From contig OZ237739.1 of NCBI GenBank assembly GCA_965178125.1, forward strand, positions 62,001-126,000: a stretch of 64,000 bases of DNA, given 5' to 3'. The position numbers and the translations under genes were made by a program. The notes beneath the pieces were generated by a model. It made no database searches. It worked only from the letters and a program-made list of their open reading frames with translations, and was not told the origin of the DNA. Below are positions 11,301 through 23,261 of the stretch, in pieces. Position 1 is the first letter of the stretch. Every line of letters begins with the position of its first letter. This stretch comes from Bilabrum cf. latius. Lineage: Eukaryota; Bigyra: Bicosoecida; Bigyra; Bicosoecida.

Positions 11301-12810
11301 CGTGCCTCACCGCAGGGCCCCCCTTGAACAGACTCATCTCCATGTCGCCCATGCGGTCGTCCAGCCCCTCCGCGAGCCCCTGCAGCCCCCGCACCATCAT
11401 GGTGCCGCTCCCCTCCCCGCTCGCCACCGCAGCGGCCGCCCCGGAGCTGCCCCTGCCCCCCGTCAGCCTGAGCCCCAGGGCCTCTGCCTCCGCTTCCGCC
11501 TTGGCAAGTTCCGCATCCAGGCGCCGCGCGTCATCGTCGTTGTCCTCCTCCCCGCCCGCCTCTCCCGCCCTGCGCCCCTTTGCCCCGCCCGCCCCCGCCT
11601 TCAGATCGGAGGCGCGGCTCAGCATGGCGGCCCCGTCGGGCAGGTGGATGTAGGTCGCGTCCTTGTCCATGACCAGCCCGCCCACGTTGCTCATGGGCGC
11701 GTACAGTAGCGTCTCCCTCGCGTTGAGCCTCCTGTGCACCGTGGCCCCGATGGTCTTCCCATCCGTGGCGCCCCCTGCCGCCGCCTGCCTGGCCCTCTGC
11801 TCCTCCTGCAGCTTCTGCTTGAGCTGCTCAGGCAGCGGCACGGGATCGTCCAGCGGATCTACTGCGCTCACCCTAAAGTCCCCAGCCCCGCACACGTGCA
11901 CGGCCTGTCCCGCCTTGAGCGGGGTCCCCCGCACGAAGCCGAAGAGGGCCACGGTCCGATCCGAGTGGGGGGCCGACTGCAGCAGCGCGGGGTTGGTGCG
12001 GTCCTCCACCCTGTCGCACAGCAGGTATGGGTGCGTGCTCCTCCACACGATGGGCCTCATCTTGGTGCGCGAGATGAATAGGCCCAGGTTGTGCACCTCC
12101 CGCTTGAGGTACGAGCCGTGCTTGACCCCCGACAGGTAGAACAGCTTGGCCCCGTGGTACACCTCCGTCCAGAACCTGTGCTTGAGGAGCGTCTTCCTCT
12201 TGCGCATGGCCTTGCTGTCAGCGAATGCGTCCAGGTGGGTGAGCACCCCCATGACCTTGGGGAAGCCATGGGTCTGCATGATGTTGAGCATCTCGAACGT
12301 CTCCATCTCGAAGCCAAAGGAGGCGTCCACCACGAGGAGCATCAGGTCTGCGATCTTCGCCGCGTCTACCATTGCGTTGATGTCGCTCTGCACCTCAAGC
12401 AGGGTCACGCGCTTGCGCCGGCCTGCCACCACCGTGATCGGACCGCGCACGTCCTTAACCTTCTGGTTGGTCCAGCGACGCACGAGGCTCTGAATCAGAG
12501 TAGTCTTGCCTACTCCAGGAGGTCCTGCAACACATACTACCACCGGCGGGTCAGCAGACCCTTTCCGCTGCTCAATGAGGGCGTGCTCCCTCTTGTGCAG
12601 ACGGTCCAAGTTTCGCTGAATCGACCGCTTTGTCTTGCCTACCTTCGCGACACCATACGCTCGCGGGTTCCTGCGCCTTTCTTTTTCTGAAACCTGCTTG
12701 TCACCGAGGCTTGACTGTCCCTTCAACCTCTGCTCCTTCTTCTTCTTAGCCTTGGCTCCGGCTTGTGGGGCGCTATGCGACTTGTTCGGCTGCTGTCCCC
12801 CAGCATCCAT
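8308..12810 (-). CDS. BMS1: BMS1 ribosome biogenesis GTPase
   Basis: Nucleolar GTPase required for 18S rRNA processing and 40S assembly. Start ATG 12810; single exon, 1500 residues, stop TGA 8308-8310. The N-terminus is Lys-rich; the P-loop GPPGVGKT is at residues 96-103, followed by the BMS1/TSR1 core ([32 protein letters not shown]). A central acidic block with a Ser-Asp repeat follows, then the C-terminal BMS1/TSR1 domain ([55 protein letters not shown]). Conserved sequence crosses in-frame TAGs at 10210, 9364, 8833 and 8560. The 9364 TAG aligns with a Gln that I recall in human BMS1 (GFLAIQS). Divergent from NDUFAF7 with about 185 bp between starts. Confidence 0.95.
9364..9366 (-). other. 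In-frame UAG at a Gln position of BMS1
   Basis: TAG on the minus strand between STGYLAY and LTSDTASS inside the BMS1 C-terminal domain. As I remember human BMS1, the aligned segment is TGFLAIQSVSG, with Gln at this place. The frame and homology continue on both sides without a gap. Confidence 0.8.
11168..11242. repeat. GCTGTCACT-type repeat encoding (Ser-Asp)n
   Basis: Imperfect tandem TCGCTG/TCACTG hexamers that on the minus strand encode an alternating Ser-Asp tract of BMS1, a likely CK2-phosphorylated acidic linker. Confidence 0.8.
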
Positions 12811-12994
12811 TGCGGTCACTGGTTGCGCAAGCTATACACTAATAAATCGAAGGGTGATTACAACCTACCTATCCCGGGGTGCGGCGTAACTTGTGCTCTT
12901 GCAGTTGGCCCTGTTCCTCCTTTTTCCGACCCAATGTGACGAGTGCTAAGCTTTGGCTGTTCCGATGACTTTGAACAGGTATTGCAAGCCGTAA
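12811..12994. promoter_or_regulatory. Divergent promoter region BMS1/NDUFAF7
   Basis: Only 184 bases separate the two divergent ATGs. The stretch is AT-richer than the flanking coding DNA. No defined motif can be named; bidirectional promoter function is inferred from spacing. Confidence 0.4.
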
Positions 12995-15685
12995 ATGAAG
13001 CGTTATGCCCGGATCGTGCGTGTTCTGAGACGAAGTGCCCAGAAGATATCGCTGAGAGGGATTACAGGCCGGAAAACGTGCCGGATGTGCGCCCAATGCT
13101 CCCTGGCGAGACTGTCATCGCATCAACGCACTCTCTCGACGTCGGTTGCAAGGGCCACAAAAACAGGGGCCAGCGATGCAGTCCGCGACGAAGGGTATGA
13201 TCGTTTGTCCGACGTGCTTGTCGAGAAGGTGAGACATGAACGGGAGCTTGCCCGTGTTTGGTGCTCGCTGCCACATCACGACTTGAACAGGTAGACCAAG
13301 CCATCCGCCTGGTTTGTATTCCCTCCGCAGATCCGCCGTGACGGTCCAATGACATTGGCAGCGTACATGCGCGAGGCACTCACGCACCCGAAGTTCGGCT
13401 ACTACACGCGGAGGGCGCACGTGATCGGCCGCGAGGGCGACTTTGTGACCGCCCCCGAGCTTACCTCCCTCTTCGGCGAATCCATCGGCCTGTGGATACT
13501 GAGCCACTGGAAAGCGTGCGCAGAGCCCTCTTTGGTCCGCTTGGTGGAGCTGGGGCCCGGCCGCGGTACCCTCATGCGCGACGTGCTGGCAGTGCTTCGG
13601 CTCTGCCGGCCTCTGTACCAGGCCCTGTGCGTGCACATGGTGGAGGTCTCCCCTGTGCTGCGGGAGAGGCAGAGACAGGCACTGGAGGCCGTCCCCTTGC
13701 CCCGGGCAGAGGGCGAGCGAGACCTGCAGGAGCGCGGCATGAGGGCGGACCCCTCGCTGGAGGCCGCCTCGCTGCCCCCCATGGGACCCTCCGAGAGGAC
13801 GGGGGACGCAGAGGTGGACAAAGTGTGGGAGCAGGTCAGGTTCGCCAGCCCGGGACCGGGCCCCAGCGCCTCTAGCCCGGGGCTGCCGTCCCCCTCCAGC
13901 ACAGGGGCAGTCGCAGCCGCTGCCGCCAAAGAGCCCATGTACGCGATGGCGCTGTCCGACGGGCCCACCGTGACGTGGCACAGGCAGCTGTCCAGTGTGC
14001 CGTCGCACGGATGGGCCGTGCACGTGGCCCACGAGCTGTTCGACGCGCTGCCCGCGCACCAGATCCTCAAGACAACCGAGGGCTGGAGGGAGGTGCTCGT
14101 GGCCGAGAGGGAGACCGGCGCTGTGACGAGTGCGCCCGATGGGTATGTGACGAGTGCGGAGGAGGAGGCCAGGCTGCTCGGGCTGGGCAGCTGGGACCGG
14201 GCGCGGGCGGGTCCGGGAGCCCCCTCCCCCCGCAGCTTTGACGAGTGGGGCGGGGCGCACCAGCTGGACCTGGACCTGGGGCGCAGGGCGGGCGCCTCTG
14301 TGGAGGACGGGGCGAGGGACCGAAGCCCGTACGAGGGGAAGGAGGAGAAGGGTGGTGGATCGGATCGGGAGGGCCCCAGGACGCTGCGCATGGTGCTGAG
14401 CTCGGAGGAGACCCCCGCGGTGCGGTTCTTCAGGGGGGGGCAGTCGGGGGGCAGTCGGCTGGGGGGTGCCCTTGGGCTGGACGAGGAGCAGGTGGAGCAG
14501 CTGACCAGGGAAGCGGAGCAGGACGATGGTTCGGAGGGCGGGACAGGGGGGCAGGGCAAGCTGCCGAGCGTTGGGAGGGTGCCTGCCTCTGTCCGCGCGC
14601 TGGCTGCCACTGAGCTCAACCGGCCCTCGCTGGAGGAGGCAGTGAGGGGCATGGGCAAGGGGGATGCGGAGGGGCCCACGGAGCGGGTGGGTGAAGGCGA
14701 AGCGGAGCAAAGGGCCGAGTCGAAAGCGTCCATGGATATTCCGGATGAACTGCCGGTGCCTCCTCTATTCAGAGACCTCAAACCGATCGTGGAGGATAAG
14801 GAGGGGGATGCTCGCAGTGGGAGCATTGACACGGAACACAATGATGGAGGGTCGGAGCAGAAGGAGGGCCAGGACCAGGACGAGGTGGGCCGCTTGCTGA
14901 AGGAGCTCGGGGGCAAGCTCAGGGACCACGGGGCCATGGGGACGCCCGATGCCAGGGAACAAGCGGGGGAACAAGGGACAGGGAGGAGCAGTGCCGAGGG
15001 CGAGGAGGAAGAGAAAGAGGGCGAGGGCGCAGGCACAGACCCCATGGAGCGGTGGATGCAAGCGGCCCCGGTGGGCACCCGCGTGGAGTACTCGCCCTCT
15101 GCAGCGGCTCTGGCCCACGAGCTGGCGGTGCGGGTGGCCGTGACCCGGGGTCTGGCGCTGGTGGTGGACTACGGGCACGACAGGGCCTCTGCCCACAGCC
15201 TCCGGGGGATCCGGAATCACGCCTTTACCCACCCCCTGGAGCGGCCGGGGGACTCGGACGTGACCGTGGACGTGGACTTCAGGGCGGTGAGGCACGCCGC
15301 CGAGGCCGCCGGTCCCGGGGTGCGGGTGACCGGGCCCATGGACCAGAGCGAGTTCTTGCAGCGGATGGCGATCGTGGAGAGGGCGCAGAGTGCGCTGGCG
15401 GGGAGGCTTAAGGCCGAGCAGCAGGCGGGGGGGTCGGGGGAGGAGACGGAGGAGCTGCGGGTGAAGCTGGAGGCGGCGCTGCGGCGGCTGCTGCACCCCG
15501 GTGAGATGGGCTCGCTGTACAAGATGCTGGCCATCAGCAGCGCGGGGGCGCCGGTGCCCACCCCGTTCGAGCACTCTCTGAGTCCCGAGGAGAGGCGGAG
15601 GGTGGAGCGTGAGATCGTTGAGGAGCAGGAGAAGATCAGGAGGAGGATGCCGGCGGGCGCGGGGCCGCCCATGCCGGATTTCTGA
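12995..15685 (+). CDS. NDUFAF7: NDUFAF7-like complex I arginine methyltransferase
   Basis: Mitochondrial SAM-dependent arginine methyltransferase for complex I assembly (MidA family). Exons 12995-13228 and 13331-15685; the 102-nt intron (GTGAGA...CAG, phase 0) contains a TAG but is removed. Joined, the sequence reads VEK then IRRDGPMTLAAYMREALTHPKFGYY, collinear with the family start. SAM-binding VELGPGRGTL lies near residue 145; later signatures are HEFFD-like VAHELFDALPAHQI, LALVVDYGHD and the C-terminal HPGEMGSLYKMLAIS. The N-terminus is basic and mitochondrial-presequence-like; an alternative start is ATG 13085. 862 residues, about twice the usual length because of acidic/Gly-rich inserts (residues about 190-560). 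No in-frame TAG in the exons. Stop TGA 15683. Confidence 0.9.
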
Positions 15686-15941
15686 TCGAGGGCTTGGGCA
15701 ATGCAGGGGTGCTGCCAAGTGGGCGCACTTGCCTGCCGATGTTGTATCGAGGGACGACCTTACGCTGCTGCTTGGTATTGTTGAAATTCAACGTCTGGTC
15801 GGCGCGTCAAGCTGGCCCAAATCTCGGACATTTCTTGAGAGTTCCTGAATGTTCCTGGGAGCTGCCAGGCGGTTTCCTATGCCAGCAGACGCACGTGTGG
15901 CTGTTCAGCCTTAGAGCAAATATTTGCGACAATCGAGCCGC

Positions 15942-18322
15942 ATGGCAGAAGTGGAAGTATTCGGGGAACCAACTGAGGAGGAGCGCGCGGCTGCCTAGCA
16001 ACGAAGACGGCAGCGATAGCGAAGCGCGGCACGCGCTGCTCTCTGGTCTCCGCAGGAAGTCCGCTCAGTCGTTCCAACCAAGACTGTTGAAGTGCAAACG
16101 AGATAGCTGCATCAAGATGCTTGGGCATCAGCTGCTGTTCTTGCAGTTGGCTGTCTTGCAGCGTTCTCTGCTGCTCTGCAATTAGGGGCAGTTGGGGCGT
16201 CGGACTGGAGCGGTGCGACTTGCACGGTCGTCGCTGGCTCTGTTGATTCAGGAGGCACGTGTGACAGGCTATAGCTGGAATCTTCGGCTGGTTCAGCGCA
16301 TTCCATAAACGATATCGCACTTGAGCTGGGACAAGTTCCCTCAAGCGGCGCCGGGTGCTCATCGCTCGTCGGGCAGGCCTTCTCTTGCTTCACGAACGAT
16401 TTAGAAGACGCTGCGTGTGTAGGAGACACAAAACCGGACCCTGTTCATAGATATGTGTAAGGCACTCCTATATTCAGCCTATCACAACCTTAGCCGTGGA
16501 TGAAAGCCGCGGTCGACACCATCACGCCCACATCTAGCTCCTTGCCACTCGCAGGTCATCAAGCCTCGCAATCGGCATCGGTATCACCGTAGCCATCGCA
16601 TCCGGCCTCCCGCTCCTGCTCTGGGGCGTGCGATATTGCATGCACAACCCAGAGCTGCCGTACGCCTGGGCGTACAGGTCCTACTGGGCCTCCGTGTGGG
16701 TGCTCGCCTTCCTCGGAGCGGGCGCGCTGGCTATCGCCGTCGCGGCCATGCTCGTCCCCGCCCTGGGCGACGTGCGGTCCACCCAGTGCGTCATCACAGA
16801 AGTGGAGCCCATGGCCGGTGCGAGCGGCTCAGTGTGCTCCTCCGTGCTCCGCGTGGGTGCCCTCGGCCTGGACCGGCACGGGGTCCTCCTCGATGGGGTC
16901 GAGGGGCTCTCGGCCAGCGCCGTGTCCCGCTGCACCCCGGGCACGTCCTCCCTCATCGGCACAGAGATCGACTGCTGGTACCGCCGCAGCCAGCACCGCG
17001 CGCAGGAGTGGAGGCCCCCTCGCTACCCGGAGGCCTGTCCCTCGTACGGGGCCCAAGTGTCCGACCGCAGGGGGCGCTTCTACGGCGAGCTGTGGACCAG
17101 CCGGGCCGGGGCCCCTCAGAGCTACGACGAACTGGAGCAGCTGCTTCTGGGGATTGGTGGCTTGCTGGGGGCCTGCATCGTGGCGCCCGCCCTGCTGCTG
17201 TACCCCATCTCGGAGGCCGTGCAGAGCGGCAGGGTGTGCCGCTGCTGCTGCGGGGACGAAGAGGAGGCAGACCCTGACCCCGATGCGGGGCCAGGGAGCG
17301 CTGCGGGGACCCCGCGAGGCAGGCACAGGGGAGTGGCCGGTGGGGATGAGGGTGACGAGGACGGCAGCGAGGAGGGGGACGTGCAGGCGAGGGCAGAGCG
17401 GGAGGACGCCGCGCTGGCGAGGGCCCTTCAGGACGCGGGGCCGGAGGCCGACTTCGAGCAGATCATGCGGCAGGTGAGGACTCAGCTGCAGGCGGACCGG
17501 GAGCAGCGGCGGCGTGCGATGGCAGCCAGGGCGGCGCTTGCGGGCCGGGGCTCGGGTGAGAGGAGGAGGGGGAGGAGGGGGGGGAATCCACAGGACGCGA
17601 GGCACAGGCTCCGGGGGGTCCTGTGGGATGCAGACTCGGTGCGGAGCGCGGATCCAGTGGCGCAGGTGTCGGAGCGGTCGCTACCTGGCGAGGAGGAGGG
17701 GGGGCACTCTGGGCGAGATCCTGGGGGTGTTGGCGGGGATGTGGATGGGGATGGGGATGGGCAGGGGCAGGGGCACGCAGTTGTGCTCGTGGGTGCTGGC
17801 GGGGGTTCGGATGAATCTGGTGGGGGTGGCGCTGATGGTGTGGGTGTGGAGCTGGCATGGCGCGGCGGTGCTACAAGGGGGCCAGATGCAGAAGTGATCG
17901 AAGGGGGTGGCACCGGTGAGGAAGGTGGACTGGATGGTAGATCTAGTCTGGCACCAGGCACAACCGCCGCTCCTCCTGTGTCCGTCAGCCACACTGGGTC
18001 TCGGGGCAGCTTGGACGATGAGGAGTTACCCGAGGGGTTGCAGGCCGGTAGAGATAATGTTGCGGGCCGTGCAGGCGCAAGGGGCGGGGAACAAGGTGAT
18101 GGGAGCCCTGCTGGCTCCGAGTCGTCTGCAGGTGGAGGAACCACACCGGGAGGGGATGGAGGTGGGGGCATGCCAGACGATGATGCCGGGAGGCAGGACG
18201 GGCCCTGGTCTGCCCTTGTGTCAACTGCTCCAGTGGCGCAGGGAGAAGGAGGAGGTGATGGCGGGATAGCGCCAGGGGCAGCGGGCCCGCCGCCTGCTTA
18301 CGAGGCGCCAGAGGAGGCGTGA
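15942..18322 (+). CDS. Multipass membrane protein with PPxY tail
   Basis: Family not recognised. Exon 1 15942-16456 and exon 2 16555-18322, intron 98 nt (GTAAGG donor, CAG acceptor, phase 2); 760 residues. Exon 1 carries four in-frame TAGs (15996, 16017, 16104, 16272) in a Gln/Arg-rich cytosolic start and around the first TM segment (AVLAVGCLAAFSAALQLG). TM2 spans the splice junction (SLAIGIGITVAIASGLPLLLW), TM3 is WVLAFLGAGALAIAVAAMLV, then a Cys-containing extracytosolic loop and TM4 (LLLGIGGLLGACIVAPALLL). A CRCCCG palmitoylation-type Cys cluster follows TM4. The roughly 370-residue tail is acidic/Gly-rich and ends with PPPAYEAPEEA, a PPxY WW-binding motif. Stop TGA. The four-TM layout is tetraspan-like but without the tetraspanin CCG signature. 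Confidence 0.75.
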
Positions 18323-18585
18323 GAGGTCGTTCTAGATGGCGAGGGTTGCGAAGTTGATACGCCGGGCGGCACACACGGTGGGGCAGGCTTGGACTTAGTG
18401 GGCGCATCAATCCATGATGAATGGCGTCAGGGTGCCGTGCGATGGTGGGCATGCGATGGTGGGCATGCCAGGGCCCTCTGGCTTGGCTTGTCTTGCGATG
18501 GACACGAATGTTGTACTGTATACTAAACGCTTGTGGCAGCGGATCATGCCTTGATAACAGGTGCACCGCATTACACTGCCTAGCC

Positions 18586-20451
18586 TCACGCCTCCCTGTC
18601 TTTGGGCCCCGCCTCGAGCAGCAAATCGCTCGCGTACCACCTCAGCTCCAGCACGTCCCAGCCCCCGAGCCCGTGCACCACCACCACGTTCAACACAAGG
18701 TACGCAAGCACGTGGATGCGGGCCGCGTGACCCAGCCAGCCCGGGCCGGCGCACACGAGGTACAGGTACCCCGAGCCCAGGAGCAGCAGCCCCACCACAG
18801 TGGCAACTCTCCACACAGTCAGCCCGGAGCCAGCTCGCGACCCAGCCTTCTCTCCATCACGTTCACGTTCAATCTCACTTTCACCGCTGCCCGCACCTTT
18901 TTCTCCGCCCTGACTCGAGCCGCCCTCCACCTCGATTCCCCCGTCCTCACGCACCCCCAGTGCCTTGAGGATCCTGTCGCTCTCTTCTACAACCAATGCA
19001 TCTGTCGGAATGCGAGCCTACCCCGCTGCCGAACGGTCACTAGCCCCCGCCAGTCGTGTCCCCTAGCCCCCGCTTGCCTCCCCTCCTTCCTGCTCTTGTT
19101 CTTCGAATGCGGGCCACTCGTCTGCGTCATCCTCCAGTGACTGCCTGCACACCGACTCGCACACCTAATCCTTGCGAGACCAAGCCCGCATCAACCACGC
19201 CTCCAGGCCCTCCCCGACATTGCCCAGTTGTGGAGGCCTGCGCTCGCCCCCTCCACTCCCCCCGTCGCTCTGCGCACCCCGGCTGCCGCTCGACCCCTCG
19301 CCCCGTTCTCCGACCCTCGGGTCGTCCTCCTCGCCCTCGCCCTCGTCCTCATCGCCGCTCTCGTGCAGGCGCTGCTCCCACGGGCCACCAAACACCCCTG
19401 GCTCCAGCTTGGCAAGTGCCACGAGACCGCCGTCCGCCTGTTGTTCCCCGCTGAGCCCCCTAAGCCGCATCACGGCACAGGACGGGCATGCACCCTGCAG
19501 GACGGCGGAGGCCTCCGTGCGCGGCATCACCCCGCGGTAGCACATGGTGGTGTCCAGCACCCGCACGCCGGAGCCAGGGGCCTGGGCCTGTCCCGCCACC
19601 CGCAGCGCCGCCCCCTCTTGCGCCCCAGTGCCCCGCACAGGGACGAGGTGAGGCCCCGCCGCCGCACGCAGCAGGGCAGCGATGCCCCTCCTGCGAGGGA
19701 GCAGCGAGCGGCAGGGGAAGCCTGGGTGCAGCCCGAGCCGGCTGACCACCTGTTTCTCGCTGGCCTTAGCTCGTGCGGATTCCACCTTTCTGCGGTGCGC
19801 ATCGGTTCCCTCTGGGAATATGAGCCACACGGCGCGCTGGACGGGGGCCTCTGCCAGCCGCTCGTCCCGGTACACGCAGGCCGCAAAGGATCGCGCTGCC
19901 GATGAAAGCACCCCGCCCTTTGGCCCGGCGCCGAGTGCCTACCGAGCTACGTGCGCGCTCATTGCTGCCAAATGGTGCTTATCTTGCTCAAAATTCCGCC
20001 TCAAGAAGAGGTAATTATTCTGTTGCATGAACCAGCCTAGCAAAGGCGCCTTCTTGAGCTCCCCTTTCAGCACAATCCTGAGTTCAGGAAGCGATGCGCC
20101 AGGCGGACAATCGTTCATAGCCATGGATGCCCACACGTACATCCAATCCAGCCGCGTCGGGTGGTTGCACAGGAGTACCGATACACCGGGCGCATCGTCG
20201 TCCAGTCCCTCGAGAAGATCGGGGCTTGCCACCAAAGTAAGGTCAGTGCGCAGACAAAGCTGAATCAAGCATGCGCATCCAACACAAAATACTGTCTGGA
20301 TGGCACCTAGCAGCAACCTGTAGGCCGGGAGTTCGCCAAGCAATAGCAAGGGATAGCTGAACGGCGTAAGAAACGCACAGCAGGCAACAGCAACGATAAA
20401 CACACCGAGTACGAACGCAACGCGAGCAAAGATGGACACACGTGCTACCAT
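18586..20451 (-). CDS. LCLAT1/AGPAT-type lysophospholipid acyltransferase
   Basis: Membrane acyltransferase that re-acylates lysophospholipids; closest in memory to lysocardiolipin acyltransferase LCLAT1. Start ATG 20451 (the frame extends upstream without an ATG); 621 residues, stop TGA 18586-18588. Two N-terminal TM segments; motif I NHPTRLDW (HX4D); motif II/III region LKGELKKAPLLGWFMQQNNYLFLRR; motif IFPEGTD; then a LHPGF segment typical of this subfamily. An acidic insert precedes a C-terminal TM pair and GGWDVLELRWYASDLL, which resembles the LCLAT1 C-terminus. In-frame TAG at 19939, 19165, 19063 and 19018. All catalytic motifs lie upstream of or between TAGs, while the C-terminal TM domain is reached only by decoding them. 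Confidence 0.85.
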
Positions 20452-20673
20452 CAAGCTGTATTGTGGAATTCTACGAGAACGATGGGCTATATCATCGTGG
20501 TTAGATACGTACGTTGAATTCGGAGCAGCTGCTGGTGTTAAAGCTCGTTTCTTTCTACACTCATCAAACACAAAACCAAGGATGCCAAAACCTGCTCATT
20601 AACCTAAGCTCGAGCGCTGGGTAGCCTTATGTCGGGGTCAGCGGTGTGCGAGAACTCTTGCTCGTGGCATACT

Positions 20674-21279
20674 TTACAGCGCCGCCTCTAGAGCGCTAGC
20701 GACGGCCTTGCTCTTGAGCGCCATATCCTCCATCCGACGAGTCTACTTGGAGGCTAACTCTTGCATAGTGGATTCCTCCAGCAGAGCTAAGCACGACGGG
20801 CATCGCATCCTGCGACGAGATGCTCGAGCACCCACCAAACGAGCTGCACAAGCCACGTGCGCTACACCCTGGCAGCACGAGAATTCCATCAAATCGTACC
20901 TTCCGATTGAGTTATCTTGTAAACTCTGGCTGCCAGTTTTCAGCGAACAAGCGACGTCGACGGCAGCTCCAGAGTCCGAGAGCGGAAGCAGGCAAACGCA
21001 ACATTCGTTCGAATCCGAGGAATCAGACGCTGGAGAACCAATCTTGAGCGCTGGAGTAGATGGAACTGTTGCTGATTCTCTCGCTCCGTTGCCCGCCGCG
21101 CTTGCAATCGTGTGCGCGCGACTAACTTCAGAAGTGAGCATCTGCGCAGATCGGCCTCCAACTGCAAGTGCGGCTTGATCGTAGCCATGTGCCAATTCAC
21201 CGTGCACTGCACACCACCAATCACTCGAGAATCTTTCTTCCCCACGATCGGGGGCAGCTAGACCTTGAGTCCTCTCCAT
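20674..21279 (-). CDS. RING-like zinc-finger protein
   Basis: Small protein of 201 residues with a RING-type Zn-binding pattern: CCVCLLPL, then CCQGVAHVAC, then RCPSC near residues 91-165, with an expanded loop between the first two elements. Probably an E3 ubiquitin ligase; partner unknown. ATG 21279. In-frame TAG at 20743, then TRRMEDMALKSK and a TAA stop at 20674-20676. This is the only gene in the window that ends with TAA, so UAA is still a stop here. It lies head-to-tail upstream of the acyltransferase. Confidence 0.65.
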
Positions 21280-21513
21280 CTAGCAGTAAGCTGTGCGCGG
21301 ATTTGCTAGCCGAGCACGCCATGGAGACTGGTTGGAAGTGGTCGCAACTCTGCCGAAAGGGCAACTACATGGGAACCTATATCATTTGAGTGCATTCTGC
21401 ATTAAACATGCCCAACTATGATACGTGTGTGCTGGCAACCCGCGCAGTAGCGTCGCGGCATGCGGATGGCCGCACTCTGTCAAGCAGCCCGAAGCATCTG
21501 CCCGCTTCTTGGC

Positions 21514-23261
21514 TCACTTCAGAGCGAGCGAAAGAGCAGACCCCGATGCTATTCCTACCTGCAAGATAAGTCCCATCAAGAAACCCACCTTCTCTCTGTC
21601 CACCGGGTCCACCATCCGCGGTGCATACGCGAAAGCGAGCGTAGACACGTATCCGTTCGAAAGCGCAAAGACGAGCATCAGCACCAGGGTCCACGGGTCC
21701 GACGACACAACAGGGAGTGCCCTGGCCGCCACGATCCACAGAGGGACGAAGACGATCCTCGCCAGAGAGGCCCACGGCAGCGTCTGGCGAGAGACGCAGG
21801 TGAGCACCGCGGGCAGCGAGCGCCCGGTCGTGTCCCCGATCTGGAAGGCGGTCAGCAGCACCACGGGCCACCAGTCCGCCTTGCTCAGCCCGGGAAGTCC
21901 CACTGTTCCCTCGTACTTGACGGCCACCACCTCCCCGGGGAACACAAAGAACGTCGCGGTGAACACGAACCCAATGGCGAACATCATGGGCCACACCACC
22001 TTGGACACCCGCAGCAGCGCCGTCAGCCTGCCCCCGCAGGACGAGTCCTCCCCCTATCCCTGTCCCTGCTCGCCCCCGGCGCCCAGCAGAGCGTTCGCTT
22101 CCGTCGGCTGCCGGGGCGCAGAGGCCGAGGCAGGCGGGGGCGCCGCCACTCCGTCCAATCCCGCGTCTCCATCCTCATCGTCCCTGCCCCTCTCCCGCTC
22201 CTTGTACTCTTGCATGGAAAATCCACCCGGGGAATCCAGTCCGTTGATGCGGCGAGCGCTCCCCAGCTGGGACCGCCTGCGCGAAGAAGCAGCCCCAGCC
22301 CCAGCTGCGCCCCCCTCCCGTTCCATCTCCCCCTCGAGCAGAGGTGAGGCCATGGGCGACTTTGCCCTTCTCCCTGCCTGCTCATCGGTGCCATTCGCAG
22401 CTCCTTCCTTGCTATTGTTCTCTTCTGCCGCCCTCCTGTTCTCCACCTCGTCCAGGAATCGCCTGGAGAAGGGCATGGACACGAGCCAGAGGTAGCACGC
22501 GGAGCACACGAGCAGCACCACCCCCGCGGTGATGAAGTAGATGATGGCGCTCTCCTTGTGCTGGGTGGGGAGCGCGATCTTGGTGGCGATCCGCAGGATG
22601 GAAGCCAGGATGCCGGCCACTCCCTGCCCACTCATGAGCCCCGTGTTATAGATCTACGGGTAGAGGCTGCTGAGCCCAAACAGAGACGGCTGCTGGATGC
22701 TCGTGCACACCCCGATGAACAGAACCGTCCCGATCGTAACCCAAACCCCGTAATGCGCGTAGAAGGGAAGCAGCACCAGCACGATAGCCTGTCCGATAAA
22801 GGTGCTCAGGATGCGTGCGCCGAACGAAAAGTTTTCCCCGACGACCATCACCACACCCAGCATGGGAAGTTGGGGGTAAATGTACGCCACAGACAAGAAA
22901 AAAGATATGCCGCTACCAGGATACTCTTCCGTAAAGTAATCCAAACTGCGAAAAATTGCAACAAAGTCGGCGCGTAGTAAATGTCACAAGAGTGTGTTTG
23001 TGCAGGCGCAAGCTTCAGGCTCAAAAAGGCTTGCAAAAGCCAGACTCACGCAAGAAGTACGATATTCCACGGCATCAGGAGCCCCAAACCGAGGATGGTC
23101 ATCAATACATACGCCGTGCAATTGAAGTCGGATGGTTTTGATATGTGGCTGCCATCGTCGTCTTCCAGTACGTCGCCGTGGTGCCCCAACGTCGGAGTTC
23201 GGGGAGGAAAATCTTTCTTATTTTCAAGTTTCTTCACCTCAGGTGAAATTGCGGCCTGCAT
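21514..23261 (-). CDS. Equilibrative nucleoside transporter (ENT/SLC29)
   Basis: Multipass facilitative nucleoside transporter. Exon 1 23261-23050, intron 22946-23049 (104 nt, GTGAGT...GCAG, phase 2), exon 2 22945-21514; 547 residues. TM1 ends in the ENT signature GLGLLMPWN; after the junction come DYF, multiple TM helices, SIQQPSLFGLSSLYP, then GQGVAGILASILRIATK, typical of ENTs. The C-terminal half has the diagnostic NGYVSTLAFAYAP and a final TM. TAG at 22654 falls between SLYP and IYNTGLMSGQG; TAG at 22054 lies in the large hydrophilic loop between TM6 and TM7. Stop TGA 21514. The ATG at 23261 is the first in frame; an upstream exon cannot be excluded. Confidence 0.9.

Noticed and set aside
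10223-11653. Plus-strand ORF of 476 codons, Ser/Pro-rich
   Set aside because: Antisense to the low-complexity middle of BMS1.
13229-13330. In-frame TAG at 13292 as another sense UAG
   Set aside because: It lies in a GTGAGA...CAG intron of NDUFAF7; family alignment joins the flanking exons directly.
13402-15078. Minus-strand ORF of 558 codons, Ser-rich
   Set aside because: Antisense shadow of NDUFAF7.
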